A stretch of DNA of 64,000 bases from Nocardia otitidiscaviarum NBRC 14405. GTDB taxonomy: Bacteria; Actinomycetota; Actinomycetes; Mycobacteriales; Mycobacteriaceae. Location: contig NZ_BAGD01000026.1 of the NCBI RefSeq assembly GCF_000308635.1, forward strand, positions 1-64,000. The letters run 5' to 3'. A program made the translations under genes and the position numbers. The notes beneath the pieces were generated by a model. The model had not been told where the DNA came from, searched no databases, and was given only the letters and a program-made list of their open reading frames with translations. Positions 25,431 through 34,114 of the stretch are shown here, in pieces (position 1 is the first letter of the stretch; the number at the start of each line of letters is the position of its first letter).

Positions 25431-27476
25431 ATGTCGCGAGAGAAGGCCGTGCTTGCGTCCGCCACCGAACTCCGCACCGACCGCCGGGTCGCTCCGATGG
25501 GCATCGACAACCCGATGCCCGAGTTCTCCTGGCTCCCGGCTGCTGCCGATGTCGGCCAAGCGGCCTACCTGATCGAGGTATCTCCCTCCGCGGATTTCGG
25601 TACGGATACGGTGTGGCGCAGTGGTCGGGTGGAGTCGGCGCTGCCGTTCGGGGCGCGGTACCAGGGCCCACCGCTGCGGTCGCGGTGCCGGTATTACTGG
25701 CGGGTACGTCTGGCGGACGCGCACGGTCGGAGCGGACCGTGGAGCGAGCCGTCCTGGTTCGAAACCGGGGTGCTGGATCCGGGACTGTGGGCGGCGCAGT
25801 GGATTTCGGCGGCGCCCGCGACACTGCCCGACCCGGATGCGGCCGTATATCTACGCGGTACGGTCGAACTGGCCGAAGAGGTGGTGCGCGGCCGCGCCTA
25901 CGTCAGCGGGCTGGGCTGGTATCGGTTCTTTGTCAACGGTCGCGATCTGACCGGCCCCGCGCTCGTTCCGCGGTGGACACCATTCGACTCGATCGTCGAG
26001 TATCGGACCTACGATGTCACGCACGACTTCCGGCGCGGACGCAACATCATCGCGCTGGCGCTCGGCGACGGGCGCTACCGGGGACGCATCGGGATGAGTG
26101 CCCGGCGTGCGGTCTACGGCGATCGGCTCGCGGGATTCGCCCAGCTCGAGCTCGATTTGGCCGATGGTCGCACGGTCACCGTCGTGACAGATCAAACCTG
26201 GTACGGCGGTCCCGGACGTATCCGCGCCGCGGGCCCGATGCACGGCGAGCTCTGTGACCTGAGGATTCCCGACGACGACTGGCTCCACGACGCCGGTCCG
26301 CCCCCGCGGATGGCACCGGTTCGGGTACTGCCGCGGTCATCTCGTGCGCTGGTGGCAGAGGAGCTCCCACCGGTGCGTGCCATCGAAAGGCTGGTCCCGC
26401 GGACGATCACCCGGACGGCGTCGGGTGCGCAGATCGTCGATTTCGGTCAGAACTTCGCCGGGGTGGTCCGGCTCAAGCTGTCCGGTCGTCGCGGATCTCG
26501 AATACGGCTCACCCATAGTGAATTGCTCACGCCCACCGGAGAACTCGATCTGACCTATCTCGACGCACCGCTCATGACGAAAGTCGCTCCGCAACGTGAC
26601 GAGGTGATCCTCGGGGGCGGCGACGAGTGGTTCCAGCCCTGGTTCACCATTCACGGATTCCGCTACCTCGAGGTCGACGGACTCGAACCGGACCTGAAGA
26701 CCGATGAGGTGCAAGGGGTGGTGCTGTCCTCCGACCTACCGGTGACCGGCACCTTCGAATGCTCCGACGAGCGGCTGAACCGCTTGCAACGCAATGTGTT
26801 GTGGAGTCTGCGGTCGAACTTCACCGACACCCCGACCGATTGTCCCACCCGTGAACGGTCCGGTTGGACCGGTGACCTCCAGGTTTTCGCGCCCACCGCC
26901 GCCCTGTCGATCGACGCGTACGGTTTCCTGAACCGGTATCTGCGCAATCTGGCGATCGAACAGTTTCCCGACGGTACCGTCCCGCCGTTCGTGCCCAGCG
27001 AAGCGTCCAACTTCAGCGGTGGGCCGGGCCGCCTCGCCCGGATCACCGCGACCGCTGTCGGCTGGGGTGATGTCGCGGTCATGCTGCCGTGGACGATCTA
27101 CCGCTACTACGGCGACACAGAGGTATTGAGGCACCGATACGACAGCATGCGGCAGTGGGTCGGCCATCTCGAGCACGCCGCACGGACGAAACGCTCCCCG
27201 ACGCGGTGGCTGCGCAAACGGGCCGGCACGAAGGAGCGCTACATTCTCGACACCGGCTTCCAGTGGGGCGAGTGGCTGCGTCCCGGTGAGCCGTTCGTGG
27301 TCCTAATGCGCGCACTTCGAACAGTTCGAACTCTGCCGCTCGTCGAGGCCCGGAACTTGGCCGCGAAGCTCGGCGAACCGGGGCTGGAAGGAACGCGGGT
27401 CGAGGTGGAAGCCCTAGCGGCTCCTCTTCGCGCAATCGGCGCGATCGTTCATATCCGGTCCGCCGACACCATGTGA
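25431..27476 (+). CDS. Alpha-L-rhamnosidase (GH78), C-terminally truncated
   Basis: Protein of 681 residues. The N-terminal beta domains (YLIEVSPSADF; WRSGRV; YYWRVRLADAHGRSGPWSE) and the start of the (alpha/alpha)6 barrel are good GH78 sequence, including DCPTRERSGWTGDLQ, which carries the general acid region. After QWGEWLRPGEPF (about residue 625) homology seems to stop. The last 50-odd residues look unrelated, and the remaining barrel with the general base glutamate is missing. Family members usually reach 850-1000 residues. Probably inactive, a remnant fused to a foreign tail. Starts 3 bases after the oxidase. Confidence 0.75.
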   Translation: MSREKAVLASATELRTDRRVAPMGIDNPMPEFSWLPAAADVGQAAYLIEVSPSADFGTDTVWRSGRVESALPFGARYQGPPLRSRCRYYWRVRLADAHGRSGPWSEPSWFETGVLDPGLWAAQWISAAPATLPDPDAAVYLRGTVELAEEVVRGRAYVSGLGWYRFFVNGRDLTGPALVPRWTPFDSIVEYRTYDVTHDFRRGRNIIALALGDGRYRGRIGMSARRAVYGDRLAGFAQLELDLADGRTVTVVTDQTWYGGPGRIRAAGPMHGELCDLRIPDDDWLHDAGPPPRMAPVRVLPRSSRALVAEELPPVRAIERLVPRTITRTASGAQIVDFGQNFAGVVRLKLSGRRGSRIRLTHSELLTPTGELDLTYLDAPLMTKVAPQRDEVILGGGDEWFQPWFTIHGFRYLEVDGLEPDLKTDEVQGVVLSSDLPVTGTFECSDERLNRLQRNVLWSLRSNFTDTPTDCPTRERSGWTGDLQVFAPTAALSIDAYGFLNRYLRNLAIEQFPDGTVPPFVPSEASNFSGGPGRLARITATAVGWGDVAVMLPWTIYRYYGDTEVLRHRYDSMRQWVGHLEHAARTKRSPTRWLRKRAGTKERYILDTGFQWGEWLRPGEPFVVLMRALRTVRTLPLVEARNLAAKLGEPGLEGTRVEVEALAAPLRAIGAIVHIRSADTM

Positions 27477-27576
27477 GCACGCGGTCATCGGCGTGTGCGT
27501 GCAATCCGCCCGGCCTGGGGCAGTTGATCCTCCGTCGCGTCTCGCTACAGGGCGGTTCCGGGCCGGGCGATACGGC

Positions 27577-28641
27577 TCAGGACAGCAGTCCGCGACCGGT
27601 CGTGAGCGGCAGGTCGAGGGCGGAAAGCAGGCCGGGGCGTGCTTCGATCACCGCGGGGACGGCGCTGACCAGTCGGGCGGCGGTGCCGACCACGCCGGCC
27701 AGGGCGTGGTCGCCGTCGCTGTAGAGCTGGAGGTCGAGACGGTAGTCGGGATCGCCCTCGATTTCGACTCGATAGCAACCCTTTCCGGCCGGTTGGGGCC
27801 AGTGGGGGGCGAGGTCGGGATGGAGCCGGGTGACGTGTTCGAGGGTGAGGATCTCGCGGCCCGCGCGAACGCCGTGCACCTGGAAACGCAGCGCCGCCGC
27901 CGTTCCGGGGGCCACAGCGCGGTTGCCGACGACGAGTTTCTCCGTCGCCGGGAGCCGCTCGAAATGCTGTGTCACGGAATCGAGTTCGACGCCGAGACCG
28001 GCGGCCAGCTGCCGGACGACGCTGCCCCAGGCGAGAGTGAGTACACCGGGCTGCAGCAGCATGGGCAGGTCGTCGAGGTCGCTGCCGAAGCCCATGATGT
28101 CGAACACGACCTTGGGGTTGTCGTAGGTGGAGTAGTCCATGATCTCCGAGCAGACGATGCGGTCGATGCGCTCGGAGCCGCTGGACAGCACCAGCGGCAG
28201 CCAGTCGTTGGCCCAACCGGGGTCGATCCCGTTGACCCACAGCGAAGCTCCTCCCTCCTCGGCCGCGGCGGCAATCGGCGCGATGGCCTCGTCGGGGAGG
28301 ACGCCGTAGGGGTACTGCAGGAAGACCGGACTGCTGGACACCACGTTGATGCCCGCGCGCAGGAAGCTCTTCAGGTCTTCGACCGCCTCCATGAGCCGGT
28401 CGTCGGCCATGGCGGTGTGGACGATGCAGTCCGGTCGCAGGGCGAGCAGTGCCGCCGCGTCCTCGGTGGCGGTGACGCCGATCTCGCGGTCGAGCCCGGC
28501 GAGTTCGCCGGCGTCACGGCCCGCCTTCTCCGGGCTGGACACCCAGACGCCGACCAGTTCCAGTTCGGGCCGGGCGATGATGGATCGCAGCGCGCGCCGT
28601 CCTACATTGCCGGTGCTCCACTGCACTACGCGATAGGTCAT
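27577..28641 (-). CDS. NAD(P)H-dependent amine dehydrogenase/dihydrodipicolinate reductase-like protein
   Basis: Protein of 354 residues of the mycobacterial-type DHDP-reductase-like oxidoreductases. It opens MTYRVVQWSTGNVGRRALR, a Rossmann nucleotide-binding site with the STGNVG turn. Later features are the NVVSSSPVFLQYP and NGIDPGWANDWLPL segments. The true substrate of this family is uncertain; a related enzyme acts on 2,4-diaminopentanoate. The ATG 28641 start avoids an unconserved upstream extension. It lies 25 bases after the SDR gene and shares its operon. Confidence 0.85.
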   Translation of the reverse strand: MTYRVVQWSTGNVGRRALRSIIARPELELVGVWVSSPEKAGRDAGELAGLDREIGVTATEDAAALLALRPDCIVHTAMADDRLMEAVEDLKSFLRAGINVVSSSPVFLQYPYGVLPDEAIAPIAAAAEEGGASLWVNGIDPGWANDWLPLVLSSGSERIDRIVCSEIMDYSTYDNPKVVFDIMGFGSDLDDLPMLLQPGVLTLAWGSVVRQLAAGLGVELDSVTQHFERLPATEKLVVGNRAVAPGTAAALRFQVHGVRAGREILTLEHVTRLHPDLAPHWPQPAGKGCYRVEIEGDPDYRLDLQLYSDGDHALAGVVGTAARLVSAVPAVIEARPGLLSALDLPLTTGRGLLS

Positions 28642-28666
28642 ATCGATGTCCTTGTGCTGTAGGTGA

Positions 28667-29455
28667 TCACAGGTCGGGCAGGCCGAGTTCGAGGTTCGGC
28701 CGTTCGATGCCGCCGTCCACCTCGAGCACCTTGCCGGTGATGTAGCCGCCGGCGCGGGAGCTGAGATAGACGATGGCGGCGGCGATCTCCCAGGGCTCGC
28801 CGAGCCGTCCGAGCGGAGTGACCGACTCCATGGCCGATTTGATCTCCGGTTGCCGTGCGACGACATCCAGCGCGGAGGTGAGAACCGACCCGACCGCGAT
28901 GGCGTTGACTCGGATCTTCGGGGACAGGTCGGTCGCGGCCAGCCGGGTCCAGTGTGCGAGTGCGGCCTTGGCGGTGCCGTAGGCGAGGAAGCCGCGACCG
29001 GCGGTGCGCCCCATCATCGAGCTGATGTTCACCACGGATCCGCCGCCCGCGCGCAGCAGGTGCGGGACCGCGGCCCGGGTCAGGGCATGCGCGGTGGAGA
29101 CGTTGAAACGGAATGCCTCTTCGAGAAAGTCGGTGTCGGTGGTCATGAAGGTGTTGGGCATGGTGCCGCCGACATTGTTGACCACGATGTCGAGGTGACC
29201 GAGTTCCGCGGCGGCGGTGTCGGCGAAGGCCCGCACCGCGTCCAGGTCGGACAGGTCGCAGGGGACGGTGACGGCGCGGCGGCCGAGGGCGCGGATCTGT
29301 TCCGCGACCGCGTCGAGTTGTTCTTTGGTACGGGCGGCGATGGCGACGTCCGCGCCCGCTTCGGCGAGCGCGAGGGCGGTGGCCGCGCCGATGCCGCGGC
29401 CCGCACCGGTGACGACGGCGACGCGGCCGTCCAGGCGGAAGGTGTCCAGGATCAT
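28667..29455 (-). CDS. SDR family oxidoreductase
   Basis: Classical short-chain dehydrogenase of 262 residues. The cofactor site is TGAGRGIG (near residue 16), then NNVGG, the catalytic serine in INISSMMG-like VVNISSMMG, and YGTAK carrying Tyr and Lys. Steroid or lipid alcohol/ketone substrates are common but not proven here. First gene of a minus-strand operon facing a TetR regulator across 140 bases. Confidence 0.9.
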   Translation of the reverse strand: MILDTFRLDGRVAVVTGAGRGIGAATALALAEAGADVAIAARTKEQLDAVAEQIRALGRRAVTVPCDLSDLDAVRAFADTAAAELGHLDIVVNNVGGTMPNTFMTTDTDFLEEAFRFNVSTAHALTRAAVPHLLRAGGGSVVNISSMMGRTAGRGFLAYGTAKAALAHWTRLAATDLSPKIRVNAIAVGSVLTSALDVVARQPEIKSAMESVTPLGRLGEPWEIAAAIVYLSSRAGGYITGKVLEVDGGIERPNLELGLPDL

Positions 29456-29484
29456 CGAGAAAGTCCCTCTCCGAGCTGACCGTT

Positions 29485-29524
29485 GTGACTGTAGTCACCA
29501 GCAGCTTTAAGAATTAGTACTTAA
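29485..29524. promoter_or_regulatory. Two palindromes in the SDR/TetR divergent promoter
   Basis: GTGACT-GT-AGTCAC (29485-29498) is a perfect dyad, and TTAAG-N8-CTTAA (29507-29524) a second one. Both lie between the divergent SDR and TetR genes, where the operator of a self-regulating TetR repressor would be expected. Confidence 0.5.
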
Positions 29525-29595
29525 CTGTCAAGAAGAATTTCTTTATCCCCTGGTGGGGCGCTACTGTGCTGGCAGGCGAGTAGGGAGGGCGGAGC

Positions 29596-30243
29596 ATGGC
29601 GGCGGCGGATGCGCGGAAACGGATCATTCTCGCGGCGGAGCGGCTGATCGCGGAGCGTGGGCAGGAGGTGCCGCTGCGGGATATCGCGGCGGCCGCGGGT
29701 CAGCGGAACAATTCGGCGGTCCAGTACCACTTCGGGTCGCGTGACGGACTGATCGCGGCCGTGGTCGAGATGCGGCTGGCCACGCTGGAGGCGCGGCGGC
29801 TGGAACTACTTGCCGAGCAGGCGGGTTCGGGCACGCCGCCCGGTGTGCACGGGTTGCTCGAAGCGCTGGTGATCCCCATGTTCGAACTCGGTGAGCGGCA
29901 GGGCGTCCACCACTACGCCCGGTTCCTGACCCAGATTCGCACCCATCCGGCGGTGACGGACGCGGCCAATCTCGACAGCGCCGCGCGGACGTCTGTGCGC
30001 GTCATCATGCAGGGCCTGGACCGTGAGCTCGCCGACCTGCCGCCGCGGCTACGGGTGCGCAGGCTGCGCGCGGTGACCACGATGCTCTTCGCGCTGCTGG
30101 CCGACTTCGAGCGCGCGGTCGAGGCCGGAAAGGTGCGCTCCGGGGATGTGGACGCCTGGGGAGAGATCATCGACATGCTCGCCGGGGCGCTTACCGCGCC
30201 GGTCGCCGATCCAGCCGGTGTCCGGGTGCGCGGCTATCGCTGA
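29596..30243 (+). CDS. TetR family transcriptional regulator
   Basis: Protein of 215 residues. The N-terminal helix-turn-helix reads RKRIILAAERLIAERG then PLRDIAAAAGQRNNSAVQYHFGSRDGLIAAV, standard for TetR. The C-terminal ligand domain is of the type found with lipid or steroid gene clusters. The start is ATG 29596. It is divergent from the SDR/oxidoreductase pair, which it probably represses. Confidence 0.9.
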   Translation: MAAADARKRIILAAERLIAERGQEVPLRDIAAAAGQRNNSAVQYHFGSRDGLIAAVVEMRLATLEARRLELLAEQAGSGTPPGVHGLLEALVIPMFELGERQGVHHYARFLTQIRTHPAVTDAANLDSAARTSVRVIMQGLDRELADLPPRLRVRRLRAVTTMLFALLADFERAVEAGKVRSGDVDAWGEIIDMLAGALTAPVADPAGVRVRGYR

Positions 30244-30259
30244 CGGTCGACGTCGGCAA

Positions 30260-30493
30260 TCAGCCGGGCCACTCGTCCATGCGTCCGTGGAAGGTGGAGC
30301 GGTCCGGTGGGGGGTCGGCGGGGGTGGGGTGGGTTTCCTCCAGGTAGATGCGCATGCCTTCGGCGATTTTGCCGGCGGCGTGTTCGAGTTGTTCGGGGGT
30401 GATGTATTTGCCGAAGGCCGCCGCGTCGAGGAGTTGTCTGCGGACCTGGTCGAGGTTCATGCGAGCCCAATCGAGGCGGGACAGTTCCGGCAT
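30260..30493 (-). CDS. Small hypothetical protein
   Basis: A 77-residue acidic protein starting MPELSRLDWARMNLDQVRRQLLD, rich in helix formers, with a proline-rich C-terminus. No domain recognised. The longer in-frame extension is arginine/proline-rich and looks like a shadow of the next gene. It probably forms a two-gene unit with the gene at 30544-30924 and runs convergent to TetR with a 16-base gap. Confidence 0.6.
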   Translation of the reverse strand: MPELSRLDWARMNLDQVRRQLLDAAAFGKYITPEQLEHAAGKIAEGMRIYLEETHPTPADPPPDRSTFHGRMDEWPG

Positions 30494-30543
30494 GGATGGG
30501 GAGATTACCTCGAGTCGAACAAACTTTCGATAGTAGGGGAGGG

Positions 30544-30924
30544 CTACGACATGTTCGTGAGGATCGGGAGGGGCTGGGTTTCGGTGGCGGAGGCCAGGGT
30601 GTCGATGGCGGCGGTGAGGCGGATGGTGGCCGCGCCGAGGGTGGCGGAGTAGGAGCGGCGACCTTCGGCGGCTTCGTCGGGGGTGGTGGTGTCGACCATG
30701 TCGAGGGCTCGGGCCCACCGGGACAGGTGCGCGTTCGCCTCGGCGGCGGACAGGTCGGGGTGGATGGTTCCCCGGAATTCCGGCTGGTGCGCGGCCGTGA
30801 AGCGGGCGCAGCAATCCCACAGCCAGGTCGCCGGGGGGAGTGGTTCGCCTGCGGTGTCGGCGGCACGGGAGTTCACCAGGTCGGAGACGGCGTCGATGGC
30901 GGCCATCATCAGCGAATCGGTCAC
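30544..30924 (-). CDS. Hypothetical protein
   Basis: A 126-residue protein from GTG 30924. It is alanine-rich and predicted helical, with WLWDCCARFTAAHQPEF in the middle and SRWARALDMVDTTTPDEA later. No signal peptide, no membrane helix, no known domain. The opposing frames are arginine-rich, supporting this one. Upstream of, and likely co-transcribed with, the 77-residue gene. Confidence 0.6.
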   Translation of the reverse strand: MTDSLMMAAIDAVSDLVNSRAADTAGEPLPPATWLWDCCARFTAAHQPEFRGTIHPDLSAAEANAHLSRWARALDMVDTTTPDEAAEGRRSYSATLGAATIRLTAAIDTLASATETQPLPILTNMS

Positions 30925-31044
30925 GGCGACAGCGTGTCACCTGCGGTGATGGGTGGCCGGTAAGTGACACGGGCGTGTCGACACCGACTCTGTTCGGGTG
31001 GGCGTGCCTGGCGCACCCGGTGCCACGCCACTACCGTTGAGCGC

Positions 31045-31494
31045 GTGGACGCCACCCTCGCGCATACGCCCGAAACACCGCCCCGCTCCCGGTGGCGGGC
31101 CATGGGGCTGCCGCTGCTCGCCGGTGGCGCGGTCGCGGGAATCGCCGCCGCCGTGCACTTCCGGGACCCGCATCAGGAGGGGTCGTGGGGTATCTGCCCC
31201 TTCTACGAGCTGACCGGTTTCTGGTGCCCCGGCTGCGGTGGCCTGCGCGGACTGCACAATCTCACCGACGGGCGGGTGCTGGACGCGGTGCAGAGCAATC
31301 TGCTGCTGTTCCCGCTACTGCTGGGATTCGTTGCGTGGTGGGGGTATTGGATGGTGCGCAGCTGGCGCGGGCAACCGGCGCGGCTGCTGCCGCGGGGGCT
31401 GCCGCGCCCCCTGCTCTGGGTGACGCTGGGCTTCCTGGTGGCCTACACGGTGTTCCGCAATACGCCGTGGGGGAGTTGGCTGGTTCCGGTGTGA
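31045..31494 (+). CDS. DUF2752 membrane protein
   Basis: Protein of 149 residues with three hydrophobic segments (MGLPLLAGGAVAGIAAAVHF; SNLLLFPLLLGFVAWWGYW; PLLWVTLGFLVAYTVF). The DUF2752 hallmark CPFYELTGFWCPGCGGLRG is present, with its cysteines between helices 1 and 2. The function of the family is unknown. GTG 31045 was chosen; the upstream in-frame part is arginine-rich. Confidence 0.85.
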   Translation: MDATLAHTPETPPRSRWRAMGLPLLAGGAVAGIAAAVHFRDPHQEGSWGICPFYELTGFWCPGCGGLRGLHNLTDGRVLDAVQSNLLLFPLLLGFVAWWGYWMVRSWRGQPARLLPRGLPRPLLWVTLGFLVAYTVFRNTPWGSWLVPV

Positions 31495-31546
31495 CCGGCG
31501 GCGTGGCCGAACGGGTGGAAGTCGCCGATCGGGGCATGCTGTCGGT

Positions 31547-31735
31547 ATGGGTGATTCGCTGAAGAAACGAGTGCGTGAGAAGCTGCTGCGGCAGCTGAAC
31601 GAGGACGGTGCGCCCGATCCGGACCAGGACGACACCCGGCAGGTATCGGTACTCACGGACCTGGAACTACTGGACGCGGTGGCCGAGGACGACCCCGTGG
31701 TCGAGGAACTCGCCGCCCGGTACTACGTGCCGTGA
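31547..31735 (+). CDS. Small hypothetical protein
   Basis: A 62-residue highly charged protein. The N-terminus is basic (MGDSLKKRVREKLLRQ) and the C-terminal half acidic (LELLDAVAEDDPVVEELA), predicted mostly helical. No family recognised. It is followed at once by a strong bidirectional terminator, which supports it being a real transcribed gene. Confidence 0.6.
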   Translation: MGDSLKKRVREKLLRQLNEDGAPDPDQDDTRQVSVLTDLELLDAVAEDDPVVEELAARYYVP

Positions 31736-31742
31736 ACCCGAA

Positions 31743-31777
31743 ACTCCGTCCCCCGAGCCCGGCTCGGGGGACGGAGT
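31743..31777. terminator. Strong bidirectional terminator
   Basis: A 17-bp perfect inverted repeat: left arm 31743-31759 (ACTCCGTCCCCCGAGCC), right arm 31761-31777, separated by one base. It sits in the 55-base gap between two convergent genes. Confidence 0.85.
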
Positions 31778-31790
31778 CGCTTTCGGGTGC

Positions 31791-33101
31791 TCAGACGCAG
31801 GGCGCTGCCCCGGCCGCGTCACCGTCGAACGGCCGCGTCTCCGGCACCGGGTTCCAGTGTCCGTCGGTGCAGGCGTACTCCCAGCCCGGCCCCCGCTCGA
31901 CCAGGGCGGCGACGGCGTCGACGAGCCGGTCCACATCGGCGGACGTGGTGCCGAGGCCGATGCTGGCGCGCAGCGCGCCGTCCACCCCGAGCTTGGCCAG
32001 CAGCGGGTGCGCGCAGAAGCGTCCGTCGCGCACGCCGATGCCGTGTTCGGCGGAGAGGTAGGCGGCCACCCGCCCGGGTTCGAACCCGTCGAGAGTGAAG
32101 GCGACGATGCCGACGGCGTCGGTGCTGTCCCGCCAGATGCGCAGGAACCGCACGCCCGGAACGGTTTTCAGTCCGTAGCGCAGGCGGTGTGCGAGGTAGA
32201 GCTCGTGTTCGGTGACCGTGGTCTCGTCGAGCGCGGCCAGTGCGTCGCAGGCGGCGGCCAGGGCGGCCACTCCGAGGACGTTGGGGGAACCGGCCTCGTG
32301 CCGTTGCGGCGCGCACGCCCACTCGGTGTCGTCGGCGGTGACCTCCCGCACCGCGCCGCCGCCCGCCAGATACGGGTCGGCGGCATCCAGCCAATCCCGG
32401 CGGCCGACAAGCACTCCCGCGCCGAAGGGGGCGTAGAGCTTGTGGCCGGAGAATGCCACGTAGTCGATATCGCTGGCGCACAGGTCGATCCGCCGGTGCG
32501 GGGCCAGTTGGGCAGCGTCCACCAGGATTCGGGTGCCGCACTGGTGCGCGATCCAGGCCAGTCGCTCGATCGGCAGCAGTTCCCCGGTCACGTTGGAAGC
32601 ACCCGTAATGGCAAGCAACGCAGCGGGTTTGGTGCACAGTTCGGCGACGACGCGCTGAATGGTCTCCTCGACGGTGTCGGCGGCCCGGACCACGCGCCGC
32701 CCGTGCCGGGTCCACGGCAGGAAGTTGGCGTGATGCTCGATATCCAGCACCACGGTGTCGCCGGGGACGCAGGCGGCCAGCAGATTCAGCGAGTCGGTGG
32801 TGTTGCGGGTGAAGACCACGCACTGGTCGTCGGCGGCATTCACGAAGCGCGCCACCGACTTTCGCGCGGATTCGTAGCATTCGGTGGAGATGCGGGAGGC
32901 GTAGCCCGCGCCGCGGTGCACGCTGGCGTAGTAGGGCAGCAGATCCCGCACCCGCTCGGTGACCTGTTCGAGCGCGGGCGCGCTGGCGGCGTAGTCGAAG
33001 TTGGCGTAGGTGGCGGTGCCGCCCTGCACGAGCGGCACCCGCAGATCGCATCCGGAGACGGTGGCGAGGGCGGCGCAGCTTTGATCGGCGAAAGCAGTCA
33101 T
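31791..33101 (-). CDS. Class V aminotransferase (cysteine desulfurase-like), SAM-IV controlled
   Basis: PLP enzyme of 436 residues, counterpart of Rv3778c. Features: FDYAASAP near the start, FTRNTTDSLNLL (phosphate loop), LDIEHHANFLPW, VDAAQLAPH with the PLP aspartate, and SGHKLYAPFG with Schiff-base Lys221. Typical of SufS/CsdA-like proteins; C-terminal RFCAHPLL carries a cysteine in the expected zone. The SAM-IV riboswitch upstream argues for a role in sulfur amino acid metabolism, for example cysteine or homocysteine handling. The exact reaction is unproven. Confidence 0.85.
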   Translation of the reverse strand: MTAFADQSCAALATVSGCDLRVPLVQGGTATYANFDYAASAPALEQVTERVRDLLPYYASVHRGAGYASRISTECYESARKSVARFVNAADDQCVVFTRNTTDSLNLLAACVPGDTVVLDIEHHANFLPWTRHGRRVVRAADTVEETIQRVVAELCTKPAALLAITGASNVTGELLPIERLAWIAHQCGTRILVDAAQLAPHRRIDLCASDIDYVAFSGHKLYAPFGAGVLVGRRDWLDAADPYLAGGGAVREVTADDTEWACAPQRHEAGSPNVLGVAALAAACDALAALDETTVTEHELYLAHRLRYGLKTVPGVRFLRIWRDSTDAVGIVAFTLDGFEPGRVAAYLSAEHGIGVRDGRFCAHPLLAKLGVDGALRASIGLGTTSADVDRLVDAVAALVERGPGWEYACTDGHWNPVPETRPFDGDAAGAAPCV

Positions 33102-33146
33102 GACGAAATCCCGTCGGCTCAGGGACTCGTGATCGTGAGGTGATCG

Positions 33147-33261
33147 GAGTCCGCGCTTGCCGTGTTCGTATGAATCACGGCCCGGTCGTCACCCGGAGCA
33201 CCCCACCGCGGAGGAGGGTTGCCGACCAGCTAGCCGGGGCTTAGCGCTGGTACTCATGACC
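33147..33261 (-). promoter_or_regulatory. SAM-IV riboswitch
   Basis: Read on the minus strand the region starts GGTCATGAGTACCAGCG, continues AAGCCCCGGCTAGCTGG, CGGCAACCCTCC and CGCGGTGGGGTGC, then CCGGGTGACGACC, and ends GGCAAGCGCGG (33161-33151). These are the conserved blocks of the actinobacterial SAM-IV aptamer, including the pseudoknot segment at the 3' end. It ends about 45 bases before the aminotransferase start, so S-adenosylmethionine probably reduces translation or transcription of that gene. Confidence 0.9.
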
Positions 33262-33391
33262 TGATTGCAGAGGTTGGCAGACGGGCGCGGAACTTGTCAA
33301 CCCCGCGCCGAGAATCATCCGAAAGTTGGATCGGGTGGGCCGCAAAGTAGGAACCGGGGGTTCGCCGGGGCCGGTAATCTCGACTGTGAAG

Positions 33392-33410
33392 TTAGGGTAG
33401 CCAAAGTATG
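33392..33410 (+). promoter_or_regulatory. Candidate IdeR/DtxR iron box
   Basis: TTAGGGTAGCCAAAGTATG matches the first half of the IdeR consensus TTAGGTTAGGCTAACCTAA well and the second half poorly. It lies 35 bases before heme oxygenase, a gene commonly induced by iron limitation. Confidence 0.5.
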
Positions 33411-33444
33411 GGCGGCCCGGGATCGACAACGAGGGAGCACGACC

Positions 33445-34101
33445 ATGCTGGACACCGCGACGCCGTTCTCGACCCTCATCCGCACCGCGACCGAACAGCA
33501 GCACACCGAGGCCGAACACTCCTCGTTCATGCGCGACATGCTCACCGGCACCCTCGGCGTGCGGGCGTTCTACCGCTACACCGCCCAGCTGTGGTTCGTC
33601 TACGAGGCGCTGGAGCGGCATTCCGCCGACCTCGCCGCCGACCCCGTCGCCGGACCGTTCGTTCGCCCGGGCCTTGCCCGCCTCGCCGCCCTGGAAACCG
33701 ACCTCGCCCATCTCGGCGGCCCGGACTGGCGCGCCGACCTGCGCCCCCTGCCCTCGACCCGCGCCTACGCCGACCGCATCGCCGAATGCGCCCGGGACTG
33801 GTCGGCCGGATACGTCGTCCACCACTACACCCGCTACCTGGGCGACCTCTCCGGCGGCCAGGTCATCCGCGGCACCGCCGAAAGGCTGTGGGACCTGCCC
33901 AAGAAGGGCGACGGCGTGCGCTTCTACGTCTTCGACCAGATCCCCAACCCGGCCGCCTTCAAACGCGAGTACCGCGAACTCCTCGACGCCCTGCCCATCG
34001 GCAGCGACGAGACCGAACGCGTACTCGACGAGGCCCGCCGCGCCTTCGCCATGAACACCGACATGTTCGGGGAACTGGCCGAGGAATTCGCCCGCGACTG
34101 A
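33445..34101 (+). CDS. hmuO: Heme oxygenase
   Basis: Biliverdin-producing heme oxygenase of 218 residues that opens heme and releases iron and CO. The proximal heme ligand is His20 in TEQQHTEAEHSSF, matching His20 of corynebacterial HmuO. The distal helix glycines are in RYLGDLSGGQVIRG. The start ATG 33445 follows GAGGGAGC. Convergent with a flavin reductase gene. Confidence 0.95.
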   Translation: MLDTATPFSTLIRTATEQQHTEAEHSSFMRDMLTGTLGVRAFYRYTAQLWFVYEALERHSADLAADPVAGPFVRPGLARLAALETDLAHLGGPDWRADLRPLPSTRAYADRIAECARDWSAGYVVHHYTRYLGDLSGGQVIRGTAERLWDLPKKGDGVRFYVFDQIPNPAAFKREYRELLDALPIGSDETERVLDEARRAFAMNTDMFGELAEEFARD

Positions 34102-34114
34102 CCCGCGGCCTGAG

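Noticed and set aside
30493..30970. Extended version of the 77-residue hypothetical protein
   Set aside because: The extension is arginine/histidine/proline-rich and overlaps the better gene at 30544-30924.
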